Positions 9,896 to 18,670 of a DNA stretch of 64,000 bases are shown here, piece after piece. The translations under genes were made by a program, and so were the position numbers. The notes under the pieces were generated by a model. It saw only the letters and a list, made by a program, of their open reading frames with translations, was not told the origin of the DNA and searched no databases. The DNA lies in contig NZ_SPNJ01000006.1 in NCBI RefSeq assembly GCF_004563925.1, positions 1 to 64,000 on the forward strand, read 5' to 3'. The stretch comes from Herbaspirillum sp. 3R11. Its GTDB lineage: Bacteria; Pseudomonadota; Gammaproteobacteria; Burkholderiales; Burkholderiaceae_D. Within the stretch, counting starts at the first letter, position 1; every line of letters begins with the position of its first letter.

Positions 9896-11236
9896 ATGTC
9901 TTCGTCAAAGCCCAAGCAAATGCACCTCGGCGCCTTCCTGATGTCGGTCGGCCATCACGCCGCCGGCTGGCGCTTTCCCGGCGTCGATCCGGCCAACACC
10001 ATGAACTTCGCCTATTACAAGAAGCTGGCGCAAACCGCCGAGGCGGGCAAGTTCGACCTGATTTTCTTTGCCGACCGGCTGGCGATTTCGGATCGCTACG
10101 ACAACCGCTTCGACACCACCGTGCGTTACCTCGCGCAAGCGCGGCCGGAGCCGATCTCGCTGCTCGGCGCACTCGGCGCCGTCACGGACAAGATCGGCCT
10201 GGCCGCCACCGCCTCGACCACGTACAACGAACCGTTCTTCCTCGCGCGCGCCTTCGCCACGCTGGATCACCTGACCGGCGGGCGCATCGCCTGGAATATC
10301 GTCACCTCGACCAACGACGGCGAAGCGCTCAACTTCAGCAAGCAGGAACATCTGGAACACGAAACCCGCTACGGCCGCGCGCACGAATTCCTCGATGTCG
10401 TCACCAAATTGTGGGACAGCTGGGAAGACGATGCACTGGTGCTCGACAAGGAGAATGGCGTCTACGCCGATCCGTCCAAGGTGCATTACCTGCATCACAA
10501 GGGCGACTGGTTCGGCGTGCGCGGCCCGCTCAACGTCACACGTCCGCCGCAAGGGCATCCGGTATTGATCCAGGCGGGGTCGTCGGACACGGGGCGCGAT
10601 TTCGCTGCGCAGACAGCCGAGGTGATTTTTTCATCGCAGCCGCAGATCGCGGCGGCGCGTGAATTCCGCAACGACATCCATGCCCGCGTCCTCAAATACG
10701 GACGTACGCCCGACAGCATCAAGATCCTGCCCGGCGTGATGCCCATCATCGGCACCACGCAAGCCGAAGCGGAAGAGAAATTGCGTCATCTGGAAGACCT
10801 GGTCCATCCGCTGGGCGGGCTGGCACTGCTGTCCGACAGCATGAACCACGACTTGTCGGTGTATTCGCTGGACGAACCGCTGCCGGACCTGAAAGAGATT
10901 CGCGGCAACCAGAGCCGCTACAAGCTGGTGCAGGAAATGTCGAAGCGCGACAACCTCACCTTGCGCCAGCTCGGCAAACGCTTCGGCGGCAGCCGCTCGC
11001 ACCGCGTGGTGGCCGGCACCGCCGAGCAGATCGCCGACAACTTCGCCGAATGGTTCGGCAGCGGCGCCTGTGACGGCTTCAACCTGATGCCGGCTTACCT
11101 GCCTGAATCGCTGACCGATTTCGTCGAACAGGTCGTGCCGATCTTGCAGGAACGCGGCCTGTTCCGGCGCGAGTATGAGGGCGATACCTTGCGCCAGCAT
11201 CTGGGGCTGGAGCGGCCGAAGAATCGGTTTGCCTGA
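9896..11236 (+). CDS. LLM flavin-dependent monooxygenase, NtaA/SnaA/DszA/DmoA family
   Basis: 446 residues, typical of the long NtaA-type branch of the luciferase-like superfamily. It starts HLGAFLMSVGHHAAGWRFPG and shows the FMNH2-site elements FFADRL, GLAATASTTYNEPFFLARAFATLDHLTGGRIAWNIVTS and HPVLIQAGSSDTGRDFAAQ. Members use FMNH2 from a separate reductase and O2 to cleave C-N or C-S bonds (nitrilotriacetate, dibenzothiophene sulfone, dimethyl sulfide). The AGGTAA before the ATG at 9896 and the 16-bp gap to the SsuA-like gene indicate an operon, so a sulfur substrate is the best guess. No flavin reductase gene is adjacent. Confidence 0.87.
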   Translation: MSSSKPKQMHLGAFLMSVGHHAAGWRFPGVDPANTMNFAYYKKLAQTAEAGKFDLIFFADRLAISDRYDNRFDTTVRYLAQARPEPISLLGALGAVTDKIGLAATASTTYNEPFFLARAFATLDHLTGGRIAWNIVTSTNDGEALNFSKQEHLEHETRYGRAHEFLDVVTKLWDSWEDDALVLDKENGVYADPSKVHYLHHKGDWFGVRGPLNVTRPPQGHPVLIQAGSSDTGRDFAAQTAEVIFSSQPQIAAAREFRNDIHARVLKYGRTPDSIKILPGVMPIIGTTQAEAEEKLRHLEDLVHPLGGLALLSDSMNHDLSVYSLDEPLPDLKEIRGNQSRYKLVQEMSKRDNLTLRQLGKRFGGSRSHRVVAGTAEQIADNFAEWFGSGACDGFNLMPAYLPESLTDFVEQVVPILQERGLFRREYEGDTLRQHLGLERPKNRFA

Positions 11237-11252
11237 ACAATTCAGCCGAACC

Positions 11253-12932
11253 TCAGAATGTCTCCCAATCGCCATCGGTGGAGCCGTGCACCAATGCCGG
11301 CTTTCCGACAGGCGCCTGCACCAGCTTCCGCACTGCCGGCGCCACAACGCGTGGTGCTGCCGTGACCGGCGTCACCAGACGCGGAGCGTCGTTCACGTTG
11401 AGCCGGAACACGCCGACCACCTGCGCCAAGTTAGCCGACTGATCCTGCAAGGATTGCGCCGCCGCAGCAGCCTGTTCCACCAGCGCGGCATTCTGCTGCG
11501 TCACTTCATCCATGTGCGTGATGGCCTGGTTGACCTGCTCGATGCCTGAGCTCTGCTCCTGGCTGGCGAAGCTGATTTCGCCGACGATGTCGCTCACGCG
11601 TTTGACACTGGCGACGACTTCATCCATGGTGCTGCCGGCCTGCGCAACCAGCTTGCTGCCGATGTCGACCTTCTCGACCGAGTCGTCGATGAGCGCCTTG
11701 ATCTCTTTCGCGGCGCCGGCCGAACGTTGCGCCAGGCTGCGCACTTCGCTGGCCACGACCGCAAAGCCGCGGCCCTGTTCTCCGGCGCGCGCTGCTTCCA
11801 CCGCAGCGTTTAGCGCCAGGATATTGGTCTGAAAGGCGATGCCGTCGATCACGCTGATGATGTCGACGATCTTGCGCGAGGATTCGCTGATGGAGCCCAT
11901 GGTGGTGACCACCTGCGCCACCACCGCGCCGCTGTGCGTGGCGACGTCGGAGGCGGTCGCCGCCAGCTGATTGGCCTGGCGCGCATTGTCGGCGTTCTGC
12001 CTGACGGTGGAGGTCAGCTGTTCCATGGTGGCGGCGGTCTCTTCCAGCGAGCCGGCCTGCTGCTCGGTGCGGCTGGACAGGTCGAGGTTGCCGGTGGCGA
12101 TCTCGCTTGAGGCGGTGGCGATGGTGTCGGCGCCAGTGCGTACTTCCGAGACGATGGTGGTGAGGCTGCCGTTCATGTCGCGCAGCGCCATCAGCAGCTG
12201 GCCGATTTCATCCTGCGAGCTCACTTCGACATGGCTGCTGAGATCGCCGGCGGCAACGCTCTGCGCCACCTGCACCGCGTGATTGACCGGACGCGTGATC
12301 GAGCGCGTGATCCAGAACGCAAAGCCGCAGGCGAGCAGCACCGCGATGGCGGCCATGCTCAACATGATGACGGTCTTGCTGTGATACAGGTCGCTGGCTT
12401 CGACACTGCTCTTGGCCATCACGATCGAGCCGCCCTTGATGAAGCCTTTGACGCGGTTGATGTAATTCTGCTGGTCGGTGCGCAGGGAGGTTAGCAGCAA
12501 TTGCGACGCATCCATGGTGGCGCCGGTGGCGGCCAGCTTGAGGAATTCCTTCTGGCCTTTTTCATAGGTTGCGCGCAGGGCCGAGATTTCGCCGAAGGAC
12601 TTGCGCCCCATGTCGCTCGACAGCATCTGCTGGAGCGTGACGAGATTGGCGTTGATACCCTTTTCACCGTCTTCGATGCGCTGGATTTCCTTGAGCAAGG
12701 CATCGTGATCGTCGATCAGCAGGATGTTGCGCATGGCGATCGCATTGTCGCTGATCTGCAGCACGATGTCGTTGGCGACCACCACTTGCGGATAGCGGTT
12801 CTTGACGATCAACTGCGTACCGTCGTGCAGAGCGCCGAGGCTCTGGATACCGAGGCCGGTGATGCCGATCAGCAGCAATACAACAAGTCCGAATGCCAGA
12901 CCGAGCCGCGTGCCGAGTTTCAAATTAGTCAT
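11253..12932 (-). CDS. Methyl-accepting chemotaxis protein
   Basis: 559-residue transmembrane receptor. TM1 is at about 10-30, a periplasmic four-helix-bundle sensor at 31-188, TM2 at about 189-210, then HAMP (211-265) and the signalling coiled coil. The hairpin tip reads [37 protein letters not shown]. The protein ends in DWETF, matching the CheR/CheB-tethering pentapeptide NWETF of E. coli Tar and Tsr except for the first residue. This is a high-abundance-type receptor. It is single-gene, behind the porin terminator. The ligand is unknown. Confidence 0.93.
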   Translation of the reverse strand: MTNLKLGTRLGLAFGLVVLLLIGITGLGIQSLGALHDGTQLIVKNRYPQVVVANDIVLQISDNAIAMRNILLIDDHDALLKEIQRIEDGEKGINANLVTLQQMLSSDMGRKSFGEISALRATYEKGQKEFLKLAATGATMDASQLLLTSLRTDQQNYINRVKGFIKGGSIVMAKSSVEASDLYHSKTVIMLSMAAIAVLLACGFAFWITRSITRPVNHAVQVAQSVAAGDLSSHVEVSSQDEIGQLLMALRDMNGSLTTIVSEVRTGADTIATASSEIATGNLDLSSRTEQQAGSLEETAATMEQLTSTVRQNADNARQANQLAATASDVATHSGAVVAQVVTTMGSISESSRKIVDIISVIDGIAFQTNILALNAAVEAARAGEQGRGFAVVASEVRSLAQRSAGAAKEIKALIDDSVEKVDIGSKLVAQAGSTMDEVVASVKRVSDIVGEISFASQEQSSGIEQVNQAITHMDEVTQQNAALVEQAAAAAQSLQDQSANLAQVVGVFRLNVNDAPRLVTPVTAAPRVVAPAVRKLVQAPVGKPALVHGSTDGDWETF

Positions 12933-12945
12933 CTTTTTATGCTCC

Positions 12946-12984
12946 CCAAAAACAAACCGGCGCCGGGATGTCGGTCGGCGCCGG
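12946..12984 (-). terminator. Terminator of the porin gene
   Basis: CCGGCGCCG and CGGCGCCGG (12957-12965 and 12976-12984) close a 10-nt loop. On the minus strand the stem is followed by TTTGTTTTTGG. It lies between the porin stop codon and the MCP start. Confidence 0.75.
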
Positions 12985-13021
12985 GTTGCACTACTACATT
13001 AACTACTGAACTGACTGTGAC

Positions 13022-14107
13022 TTAGAACGAATGGTGCATACCCAGAGTTGTCACCATTTGGCCGGAGCCGCCCGACACGCCAGTCGCACCGCCGGCACCA
13101 GTACCGTTCATGACAGCAAACTTCGCATCGCCGCCTGCACGTTGGTACGCCACTTGCGCGTACAGCTCGGTGCGCTTGGACAAGGCGTGCACGTTGCTCA
13201 GGCTGACGGTGTTCCAGCGTGCGCCTTCCAGCTTGGACAGGCTGTAGCCGATGTTGAGCGTGTCGGCTGTTGCATAACGCCATGCCGCGCCCAGATCGAA
13301 GTTCTTCTGTTTCGGTGTCCGGCCGGTAGGCAAGGCGATCTTGACCTGCGTGTAGTCGGTGTTCAGACGCACGCTGCCGATGGTGTAGCCGATACCGCCG
13401 GCGGTTGTCGTCAGGCTGTTGAAGACGGTGGCTGCAGTACCCAGACCGACGCTCGAGAGGAAGGCGCCTGCATAGCCGGCGGCGCGGTTGTTCAGCTTGG
13501 AATAAGCGAACGCTGCGCGCAACGGACCATTGGTATAAGTAGCGCCGGTGCTGATGTTGCGACCGTTGCCGCTGTCGCCGGCCACTTCGCCGAAACCGTA
13601 CATGGCGCTGGCCTGGAAGCCCGACCAGGTCGGCGTGGTATAGCGCACGGCGTTGTCGGACTGGTAGGTGTTGGCCAGGCTGTCCAGGTTACCCGGGTGG
13701 AACAGGTACCAGTTGGTCAGTTGATAGCCGTTGGACAGCTTGCCCACGTAGTCGAACACGATGTCGGGCATGTGGCCCATCACCACTGCGCCGAAGTCGC
13801 CGGACAGGCCGACGGTGCTGTAGCGGTTGAACAGTTTGCCGGCTGTCGGCTGAGCGCCGGTATCGGTGTAAAAACCGGTTTCCAGTTGGAAGTTGGCCTT
13901 CAGGTTGCCGCCCAGATCTTCACTGCCGCGGAAACCGATGCGGTCCGGTTGCATGGTGCCCTGATCCACACGCGTGACGGAACCGCCGCCGAGGTTGTTG
14001 ATGTATGCCACGCCGGCGTCCAGGCTGCCGTAAATCGTCACGTTGCTCTGGGCGAATGCGCTTGCCGCGAAGCCGGTGGCGGCGACGGCAAAGAGTACCT
14101 TCTTCAT
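13022..14107 (-). CDS. Outer-membrane porin, Burkholderiales general-porin type
   Basis: 361 residues. Signal peptide MKKVLFAVAATGFAASAFA, then SNVTIYGSLDAGVAYINN, the standard opening of this family. Alternating beta strands follow and the protein ends in HHSF, a terminal aromatic recognised by the BAM complex. It should form a 16-stranded trimeric diffusion pore. GGGGAG precedes the ATG. Single gene with its own terminator and a 336-bp upstream region. Confidence 0.93.
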   Translation of the reverse strand: MKKVLFAVAATGFAASAFAQSNVTIYGSLDAGVAYINNLGGGSVTRVDQGTMQPDRIGFRGSEDLGGNLKANFQLETGFYTDTGAQPTAGKLFNRYSTVGLSGDFGAVVMGHMPDIVFDYVGKLSNGYQLTNWYLFHPGNLDSLANTYQSDNAVRYTTPTWSGFQASAMYGFGEVAGDSGNGRNISTGATYTNGPLRAAFAYSKLNNRAAGYAGAFLSSVGLGTAATVFNSLTTTAGGIGYTIGSVRLNTDYTQVKIALPTGRTPKQKNFDLGAAWRYATADTLNIGYSLSKLEGARWNTVSLSNVHALSKRTELYAQVAYQRAGGDAKFAVMNGTGAGGATGVSGGSGQMVTTLGMHHSF

Positions 14108-14300
14108 GAAAAACTCCCCTTCAATTAAGCACGGCTGACGCCGCGTTCACTTCTCTCATCTGCCCCGCGCCGATGAAAGGTGAATATGTAACCTGCTCAA
14201 TGTCCTCTCGCTACGGACCTTGAACAGGTTCGCGGAGCGTTGAATCAGGTCTTTGTTTCACCCATGAATCAACGTTCCACAAAAATGTTCGGGCTCAAAA
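14108..14300. promoter_or_regulatory. Porin upstream region
   Basis: Contains the porin promoter. CGTTGAATCA (14238-14247) and TGAATCAACG (14265-14274) form an inverted repeat with one mismatch and 17-nt spacing, a possible regulator site. No gene seen. Confidence 0.35.
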
Positions 14301-14327
14301 AAATGCCCGGCGCTTGCGCGGGCATTT
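14301..14327 (-). terminator. Terminator of the oxygenase operon
   Basis: AAATGCCC and GGGCATTT close a GC-rich loop that can pair further. On the minus strand the stem runs into a tract of seven Ts. It is about 120 bp beyond the last gene of the long catabolic operon. Confidence 0.75.
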
Positions 14328-14443
14328 CTAAGGACTACACAGAGGTTTCGAGAAAGTATCGATAACAAGGCGCGTCAACGCAGACAGTGCGAATGCACGG
14401 CAAGTTGGCGCAACGCGGCTAGCGATGCTTTATCGGAAGCTCC

Positions 14444-15394
14444 TCATAAATCGAGTACCAGGCGGCGTCCTTTGCATCCTGAGACGCACACCATCATCAT
14501 CTTGTTCGAGGCTTTCTCCGCCTTGCTCAGCACACCGTCGCGATGTTCCGGCTCGCCTTCGAGCACCTTGGTTTCGCAGGCGCCGCAGACGCCTTCGCGG
14601 CAGCTGTGCTCGACATCAAGGCCTGCGTCCAGCAGCGCATCCAGCAAGGATTTTCCGGCCGGCACCGTGACCGACTTTTTGCTGCGCGCCAGCTCGGCGA
14701 CGTATTCATCACCCTGTACTGCTTCGACGTTTTCCGCCGCAGAGAAACGTTCGACGTGCACGTTGGGCAGATCGAGTTCGGCGCAGATGGCTTCAAATGC
14801 ATTCAACATCGGCGTCGGGCCGCAACAATAGAAATGCGCGTCCTTCGGCTTGCTCGCGAGGAAAGCGCGCAGGTCCGGCGGCGCGCCTTTCTCGGCGTCG
14901 AAGTGGCTGCTTACATCCGGCTGTTGCAGCAACTCGCCGGCGAACGCCGCTTCATTGCGCGAGCGCGCGCAGTACAGCAACTCGGCCGACTTACCCTTGC
15001 CGCGCAGGTAATTGAGCATGCAGGAGATCGGCGTGATGCCGATGCCGCCGGCGACCAGCACCGAATGCGCGGCGCTCTCGTCGACCGGAAAATTGTTGCG
15101 AGGTGCTGAAATCGTCAGCGTCGCACCGACACGCAGCTGCTCATGCACGTAACGCGAACCGCCGCGGCTGTTGCGGTCGTTGAGCACGCCGACCACATAG
15201 CGATGGCGCTCGGCCGGCGCGTTCAACAATGAATAGCTGCGCACGATGCCGTTGCCCAGGTGCAGGTCGACGTGCGAACCGGCTTCGAATGCCGGCAGTT
15301 GCGCGCCTTCGGGCGAGACCAGCTCGACGCTGACGATACCCTGCGCTTCAAAGCGCATGGCCTGGACACGGACGGAAAGAAGAGAGCTGCTCAT
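14444..15394 (-). CDS. PDR/VanB-type oxygenase reductase
   Basis: 316 residues in the phthalate-dioxygenase-reductase order: an FMN-binding barrel (RSYSLLNAP, about 53-61), an NAD domain (VLVAGGIGITPISCML and FYCCGPTPML) and a C-terminal plant-type [2Fe-2S] ferredoxin (CREGVCGACE with a later Cys in MVCVSGC). It passes electrons from NADH to a Rieske oxygenase. It is the last gene of the unit, 12 bp after the RidA-like gene and two genes after the Rieske oxygenase, its obvious partner. Confidence 0.9.
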   Translation of the reverse strand: MSSSLLSVRVQAMRFEAQGIVSVELVSPEGAQLPAFEAGSHVDLHLGNGIVRSYSLLNAPAERHRYVVGVLNDRNSRGGSRYVHEQLRVGATLTISAPRNNFPVDESAAHSVLVAGGIGITPISCMLNYLRGKGKSAELLYCARSRNEAAFAGELLQQPDVSSHFDAEKGAPPDLRAFLASKPKDAHFYCCGPTPMLNAFEAICAELDLPNVHVERFSAAENVEAVQGDEYVAELARSKKSVTVPAGKSLLDALLDAGLDVEHSCREGVCGACETKVLEGEPEHRDGVLSKAEKASNKMMMVCVSGCKGRRLVLDL

Positions 15395-15406
15395 AAAAAA
15401 TCCAAA

Positions 15407-15853
15407 TCAGGAAACTGCTTGCTGCAAATCGATGTCGAGCCGCGCGAATGCATCGATCTCGACGGTCAATTCCGGAAACACCAGACCGCGGACTTCCACC
15501 AGCGTCGAACACGGGAAGGGACATGGATGCTGCGCTTTGAAGAAATCGCGGCGCGCGCGACCGACTTCATCCTTGTCCGTGATGTCCTTCACGTAAATCA
15601 CCAGCTTGTAGATGCTGCCCAGCGTGCCGCCGGCAGCCTCCACCAGATCGCGCACCTTGCCCAGCACCACCAGCGTCTGCTCGTAGGTCGACAGCACGCT
15701 GTTGCGCGACGCCGGATGCGCGGTCATGCCCGACATGGAAATCTCATTGCCGATCACCAGGCAATTCGACCAGGTCGCGGTGGCCAGCTCGGCCACCTTG
15801 TCGGTCTTGATGTGCTTCACGGTTTGCATCTGGACGGTCATCTGCGCAGTCAT
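15407..15853 (-). CDS. RidA/YjgF-family protein lacking the catalytic arginine
   Basis: 148 residues with the single-domain YjgF fold: SNCLVIGNEISMSGMTA, then YEQTLVVLGKVRDLVEAAGGTL and a final VEIDAFARL. RidA proteins hydrolyse reactive enamines and imines; the family also includes 2-aminomuconate deaminase of aminophenol pathways. The position of Salmonella RidA Arg105 (FPARSCVEV) reads FPCSTLVEV, so the arginine is replaced by Ser by my alignment. A standard imine-deaminase role is therefore uncertain. It lies between the Rieske oxygenase (4 bp gap) and its reductase, so it probably handles an intermediate of the same pathway. Confidence 0.82.
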   Translation of the reverse strand: MTAQMTVQMQTVKHIKTDKVAELATATWSNCLVIGNEISMSGMTAHPASRNSVLSTYEQTLVVLGKVRDLVEAAGGTLGSIYKLVIYVKDITDKDEVGRARRDFFKAQHPCPFPCSTLVEVRGLVFPELTVEIDAFARLDIDLQQAVS

Positions 15854-15857
15854 CTAC

Positions 15858-16904
15858 CTACGCTGCCTTCGCAGACTTGTTTTCCTGCGCCGCTTCTTCC
15901 TTCGCCAGTTGTTCCTTGGCGAGGCCGCGCATGTGGCGGCGCAGGCGGACGATGCCCATGTCGTGCTGGTACAGCATCTCGCGCTGGTTGGCGTCCGGTT
16001 CCATCACTTCCAGCACCGCGCGGTCTTGCTCCAGCACGTTCCAGTGACGTGCTTCCAGGCGGTTGCGATAGAGGAAGCGCCAGGTGTCTTTTTGCCAGCC
16101 GGTCAGCTTGCGGCAACGCCAGTGGAAGACAGCCGCGATGTTGTCGACGATGGGCGTGTAGCTGCCGACGATGACGAAGCTGCCGCCCGGGCCGCCGGTT
16201 TTCGGATACGGGATCGCCAGACGCATCCAGTGCAAATCGGTGTCGGCCCATTCGGTCCAGTCGAAGTTGACGTCGCGCTGGCCTTCTTTTTCAAACACGA
16301 AGCCGATGTCGGTTTCACGGATACCGAACGAGGCGGTGTTGTCGCCTTCGGCCATCGAATGCGATTGCTTGTGCAGGAAGGTGCCGTGCATCGGGTCCAT
16401 GACGTTGTCCAGCACGTAGCGGTAGTCGCCCTTCCATTCGGTGTAGCACAGGAAGTTGGAATACTCGGGGCTGGTCAGTTCTTCCGGCAGGCGCAGCGGC
16501 GGCGGTTCGGCGATGTCGCTGCTGGCGTTGAACAGGAAGATCGCGCCGCAGGCTTCGGTGACGTGATACGAACGGGTGGCTTTTGCGCCTTCCAGTTTGC
16601 AGCCCGGGCTGCCGGGCACGCTCATGACGACGCCGTCAAAACGCACTTGCACGCCGTGGTAGCCGCAGGCGATGCGGTCGCCCATGGCGATGCCCATCGA
16701 CAGCGGCGCGCCGCGGTGCGGACAGTGATCTTCCAGCGCGTGCAAGGCGCCGTTGGCTTCACGCCAGAGCACAAACTTCTTACCCAGACGGCGCAGCGAC
16801 ACAGGGCGCTCGGCGACGAATTCGGATGGGCAGATCGGATACCACAAATCTTTCAATCCAACGGCGAGGACTGCATCGACCGGATCATTGGCTGTCGTTC
16901 TCAT
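15858..16904 (-). CDS. Rieske non-heme iron oxygenase, alpha subunit
   Basis: 348 residues. Rieske [2Fe-2S] ligands are C61/H63 (CPHRG) and C80/H83 (CGYHG). The mononuclear-iron motif reads NVMDPMHGTFLH, with D170, H173 and H178. Length and lack of a beta-subunit gene fit the phthalate/vanillate/chlorobenzoate type (alpha-only), served by a PDR-type reductase such as the one two genes downstream. It hydroxylates or demethylates an aromatic acid; the substrate cannot be read. CAGGAGA precedes the ATG at 16904. Confidence 0.92.
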   Translation of the reverse strand: MRTTANDPVDAVLAVGLKDLWYPICPSEFVAERPVSLRRLGKKFVLWREANGALHALEDHCPHRGAPLSMGIAMGDRIACGYHGVQVRFDGVVMSVPGSPGCKLEGAKATRSYHVTEACGAIFLFNASSDIAEPPPLRLPEELTSPEYSNFLCYTEWKGDYRYVLDNVMDPMHGTFLHKQSHSMAEGDNTASFGIRETDIGFVFEKEGQRDVNFDWTEWADTDLHWMRLAIPYPKTGGPGGSFVIVGSYTPIVDNIAAVFHWRCRKLTGWQKDTWRFLYRNRLEARHWNVLEQDRAVLEVMEPDANQREMLYQHDMGIVRLRRHMRGLAKEQLAKEEAAQENKSAKAA

Positions 16905-16938
16905 TGACTATTCTCCTGAGGGTAAGCGGACTGTCGGC

Positions 16939-17172
16939 TTAGGCAGCCAGACGCGCGATTTCCTGTTGATAATTTTCCTCGGTCCAGACGCCGTTGTTGT
17001 ACGGACAGCCGGGACCGGTGCGATTCAGGTGCGCGACCAGCGCCGCCAGCTCGGTGATGCCCGAACCATAGGCACGCTCGATGGAATCGCCCAGCAGATC
17101 TTCATACTGGGTCGGCGCACGACGACGCGCCTGATGGGGATTGAGATAAACCTCTGTGACTGTTGCAACCAT
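16939..17172 (-). CDS. Small protein with a recombinase-like helix-turn-helix pattern
   Basis: 77 residues, no signal peptide. The second half (ELAALVAHLNRTGPGCPYNN, then GVWTEENYQQEIARL) resembles the region of large serine recombinases that reads L-N-x-x-G-x-x-T/P-x-x-G-x-W-T, minus any catalytic domain. The start shares one base with the previous stop (TAATG), so it is translationally coupled to the 111-residue protein. Position just before the Rieske gene suggests an accessory or assembly role rather than recombination. Function unknown. Confidence 0.7.
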   Translation of the reverse strand: MVATVTEVYLNPHQARRRAPTQYEDLLGDSIERAYGSGITELAALVAHLNRTGPGCPYNNGVWTEENYQQEIARLAA

Positions 17173-17507
17173 TATTGGCCTCCATTCTTGACGCGCTCGC
17201 GGATACGCTCACGCACAGGTACAAAATCGTAAGTCGGGTAGCATTCCGTGCGGAACACACCCCAGGCGGAGCGTTCCAGCTCCACGTTCACCAGCGGCAG
17301 CAAGGCCGGCGGCAGTTCCAGCGTGACGATCTGGCCCAGGCCCATGGCCACGGTCCACGACACCACGCGCGTGCCTTCGACGGGAAAACGATCCCACCAG
17401 CCGACCTTCTTCATGTGCGCCTGGATGTCTTCCAGGTTCTTGGACTGATCGTGCTTGAGCAGCACGGTCAGCAGCATCAGGTCAGATTTTTTTTCCACGT
17501 CGCCCAT
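17172..17507 (-). CDS. Small cytoplasmic protein, possible ferredoxin-like alpha/beta fold
   Basis: 111 residues, no signal or membrane segment. The pattern (strand MLLTVLLKHD, helix, strand TRVVSWTVAMGLGQIVTLEL, helix, strand GVFRTECYPTYDF) looks like a dimeric alpha-beta-barrel protein such as muconolactone isomerase or EthD. No confident family match. It sits 3 bp after the FAD monooxygenase and overlaps the 77-residue gene, so all three are co-translated. It may be an isomerase or a binding partner of the oxygenase. Confidence 0.7.
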   Translation of the reverse strand: MGDVEKKSDLMLLTVLLKHDQSKNLEDIQAHMKKVGWWDRFPVEGTRVVSWTVAMGLGQIVTLELPPALLPLVNVELERSAWGVFRTECYPTYDFVPVRERIRERVKNGGQ

Positions 17508-17510
17508 CTC

Positions 17511-18656
17511 TCAAACCGTTTCCGCTTCAAGCGGGACAGCCCAGGCGTCGTAGCCGTAGACCCAATCCGCATTGCCGCCTTCGCGCAGCCAGTTGTTGCC
17601 GCGCGAGCCGATCTGGATCTTGCTGGTGCGCTCCAGGCGCAGGTCCTGATAGGTTTGCAGCGCCTCGGCTATGCCGTCGACAGTCGCTACTTTTTCCAGG
17701 CAGCGCGCCAGCACTACGGCGTCTTCAATCGCCATTCCGGCGCCTTGCGCCATGAACGGCATCATCGGATGGCTGGCGTCGCCCAGCAGCGTCATGTGGC
17801 CCTTGGACCAGTGCGGTAGCGGATCGCGCTCATACAATGCGGTCTTCAATACTTCGTCACAGGCGTCCAGCAGCGCGGTGGCGTCGGGATGGAAACCGGC
17901 GTAGCTGTCACGCAGTTCCTGCACGCTGCCCGGCGTGGTCCACGATTCGAGGTGCCAGGTTTCTTGCGCAGTGGTGGCGAAGATGAAAATGTCTTTGCCG
18001 CAGTTGAGCGGGAAGGTGACGATCTGGCTTTCCGGATTCGGGCCCCACCATTTGGTGAAGGCTTGCAGGTTCGGCACCTGCGCCACGCCGTCGGCCGGGA
18101 TCACGGCGCGGAAGGCGACCACGCCGGTGAAGCGCGGGCTCTCCTTGCCGAACATGGCGCTGCGCACGGCGGAGTGGATGCCGTCGCCGCCGATCAGCAG
18201 GTCGACCTTGTCGGCGGTGCCGTCGGTGAAGCTCAGTGTGATGCCTTGTGCGTCTTCCACAATCGCTTCCGCACGCTTGGCGAACTGCACGCGTTCGGCG
18301 GGGAACACTTCGGCCAATGCCGCCAGCAAATCGGCGCGATGGATGGTCAGCTGCGGCGCGCCGTATTTCTTTTCGGCGGTGTCGCCCATTTCCAGGCGCG
18401 AGGTTTCTTCGCCGCTGTCCCAGGTGCGGCTGATGCGATGCGTCGGGCGCGCAGCGGTGCGGCGTACTGCTTCACTGATGCCGAGGCCGTCGAGTGCACG
18501 CACAGCATTTGGCGTCAGGTTGATGTCGGCGCCGACGCGCAGGAATTGTTTCGACTGTTCGTACACAACCACGTCATGGCCGGCGCGATGCAGCGCGATG
18601 GCGGCGGTCAGACCGCCGATGCCCGCGCCGAGGATGCCGATTTTGAAAGAAGACAT
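17511..18656 (-). CDS. FAD-dependent aromatic hydroxylase, NicC/salicylate-hydroxylase type
   Basis: 381 residues. The dinucleotide motif GAGIGG is at 10-15, the second FAD motif is GDASHPMMPFMAQGAGMAIEDA, and the C-terminus reads NADWVYGYDAWAVPLEAE, close to 6-hydroxynicotinate 3-monooxygenase (NicC) as I recall it. Enzymes of this group oxidatively decarboxylate ortho- or para-hydroxy or amino aromatic acids with NAD(P)H and O2, giving a diol or aminophenol ready for ring cleavage. The start at 18656 begins the Rossmann fold. The ring-cleavage-type VOC gene lies 14 bp upstream, fitting sequential steps. Confidence 0.88.
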   Translation of the reverse strand: MSSFKIGILGAGIGGLTAAIALHRAGHDVVVYEQSKQFLRVGADINLTPNAVRALDGLGISEAVRRTAARPTHRISRTWDSGEETSRLEMGDTAEKKYGAPQLTIHRADLLAALAEVFPAERVQFAKRAEAIVEDAQGITLSFTDGTADKVDLLIGGDGIHSAVRSAMFGKESPRFTGVVAFRAVIPADGVAQVPNLQAFTKWWGPNPESQIVTFPLNCGKDIFIFATTAQETWHLESWTTPGSVQELRDSYAGFHPDATALLDACDEVLKTALYERDPLPHWSKGHMTLLGDASHPMMPFMAQGAGMAIEDAVVLARCLEKVATVDGIAEALQTYQDLRLERTSKIQIGSRGNNWLREGGNADWVYGYDAWAVPLEAETV

Positions 18657-18670
18657 ATGACTTGCTCCGA

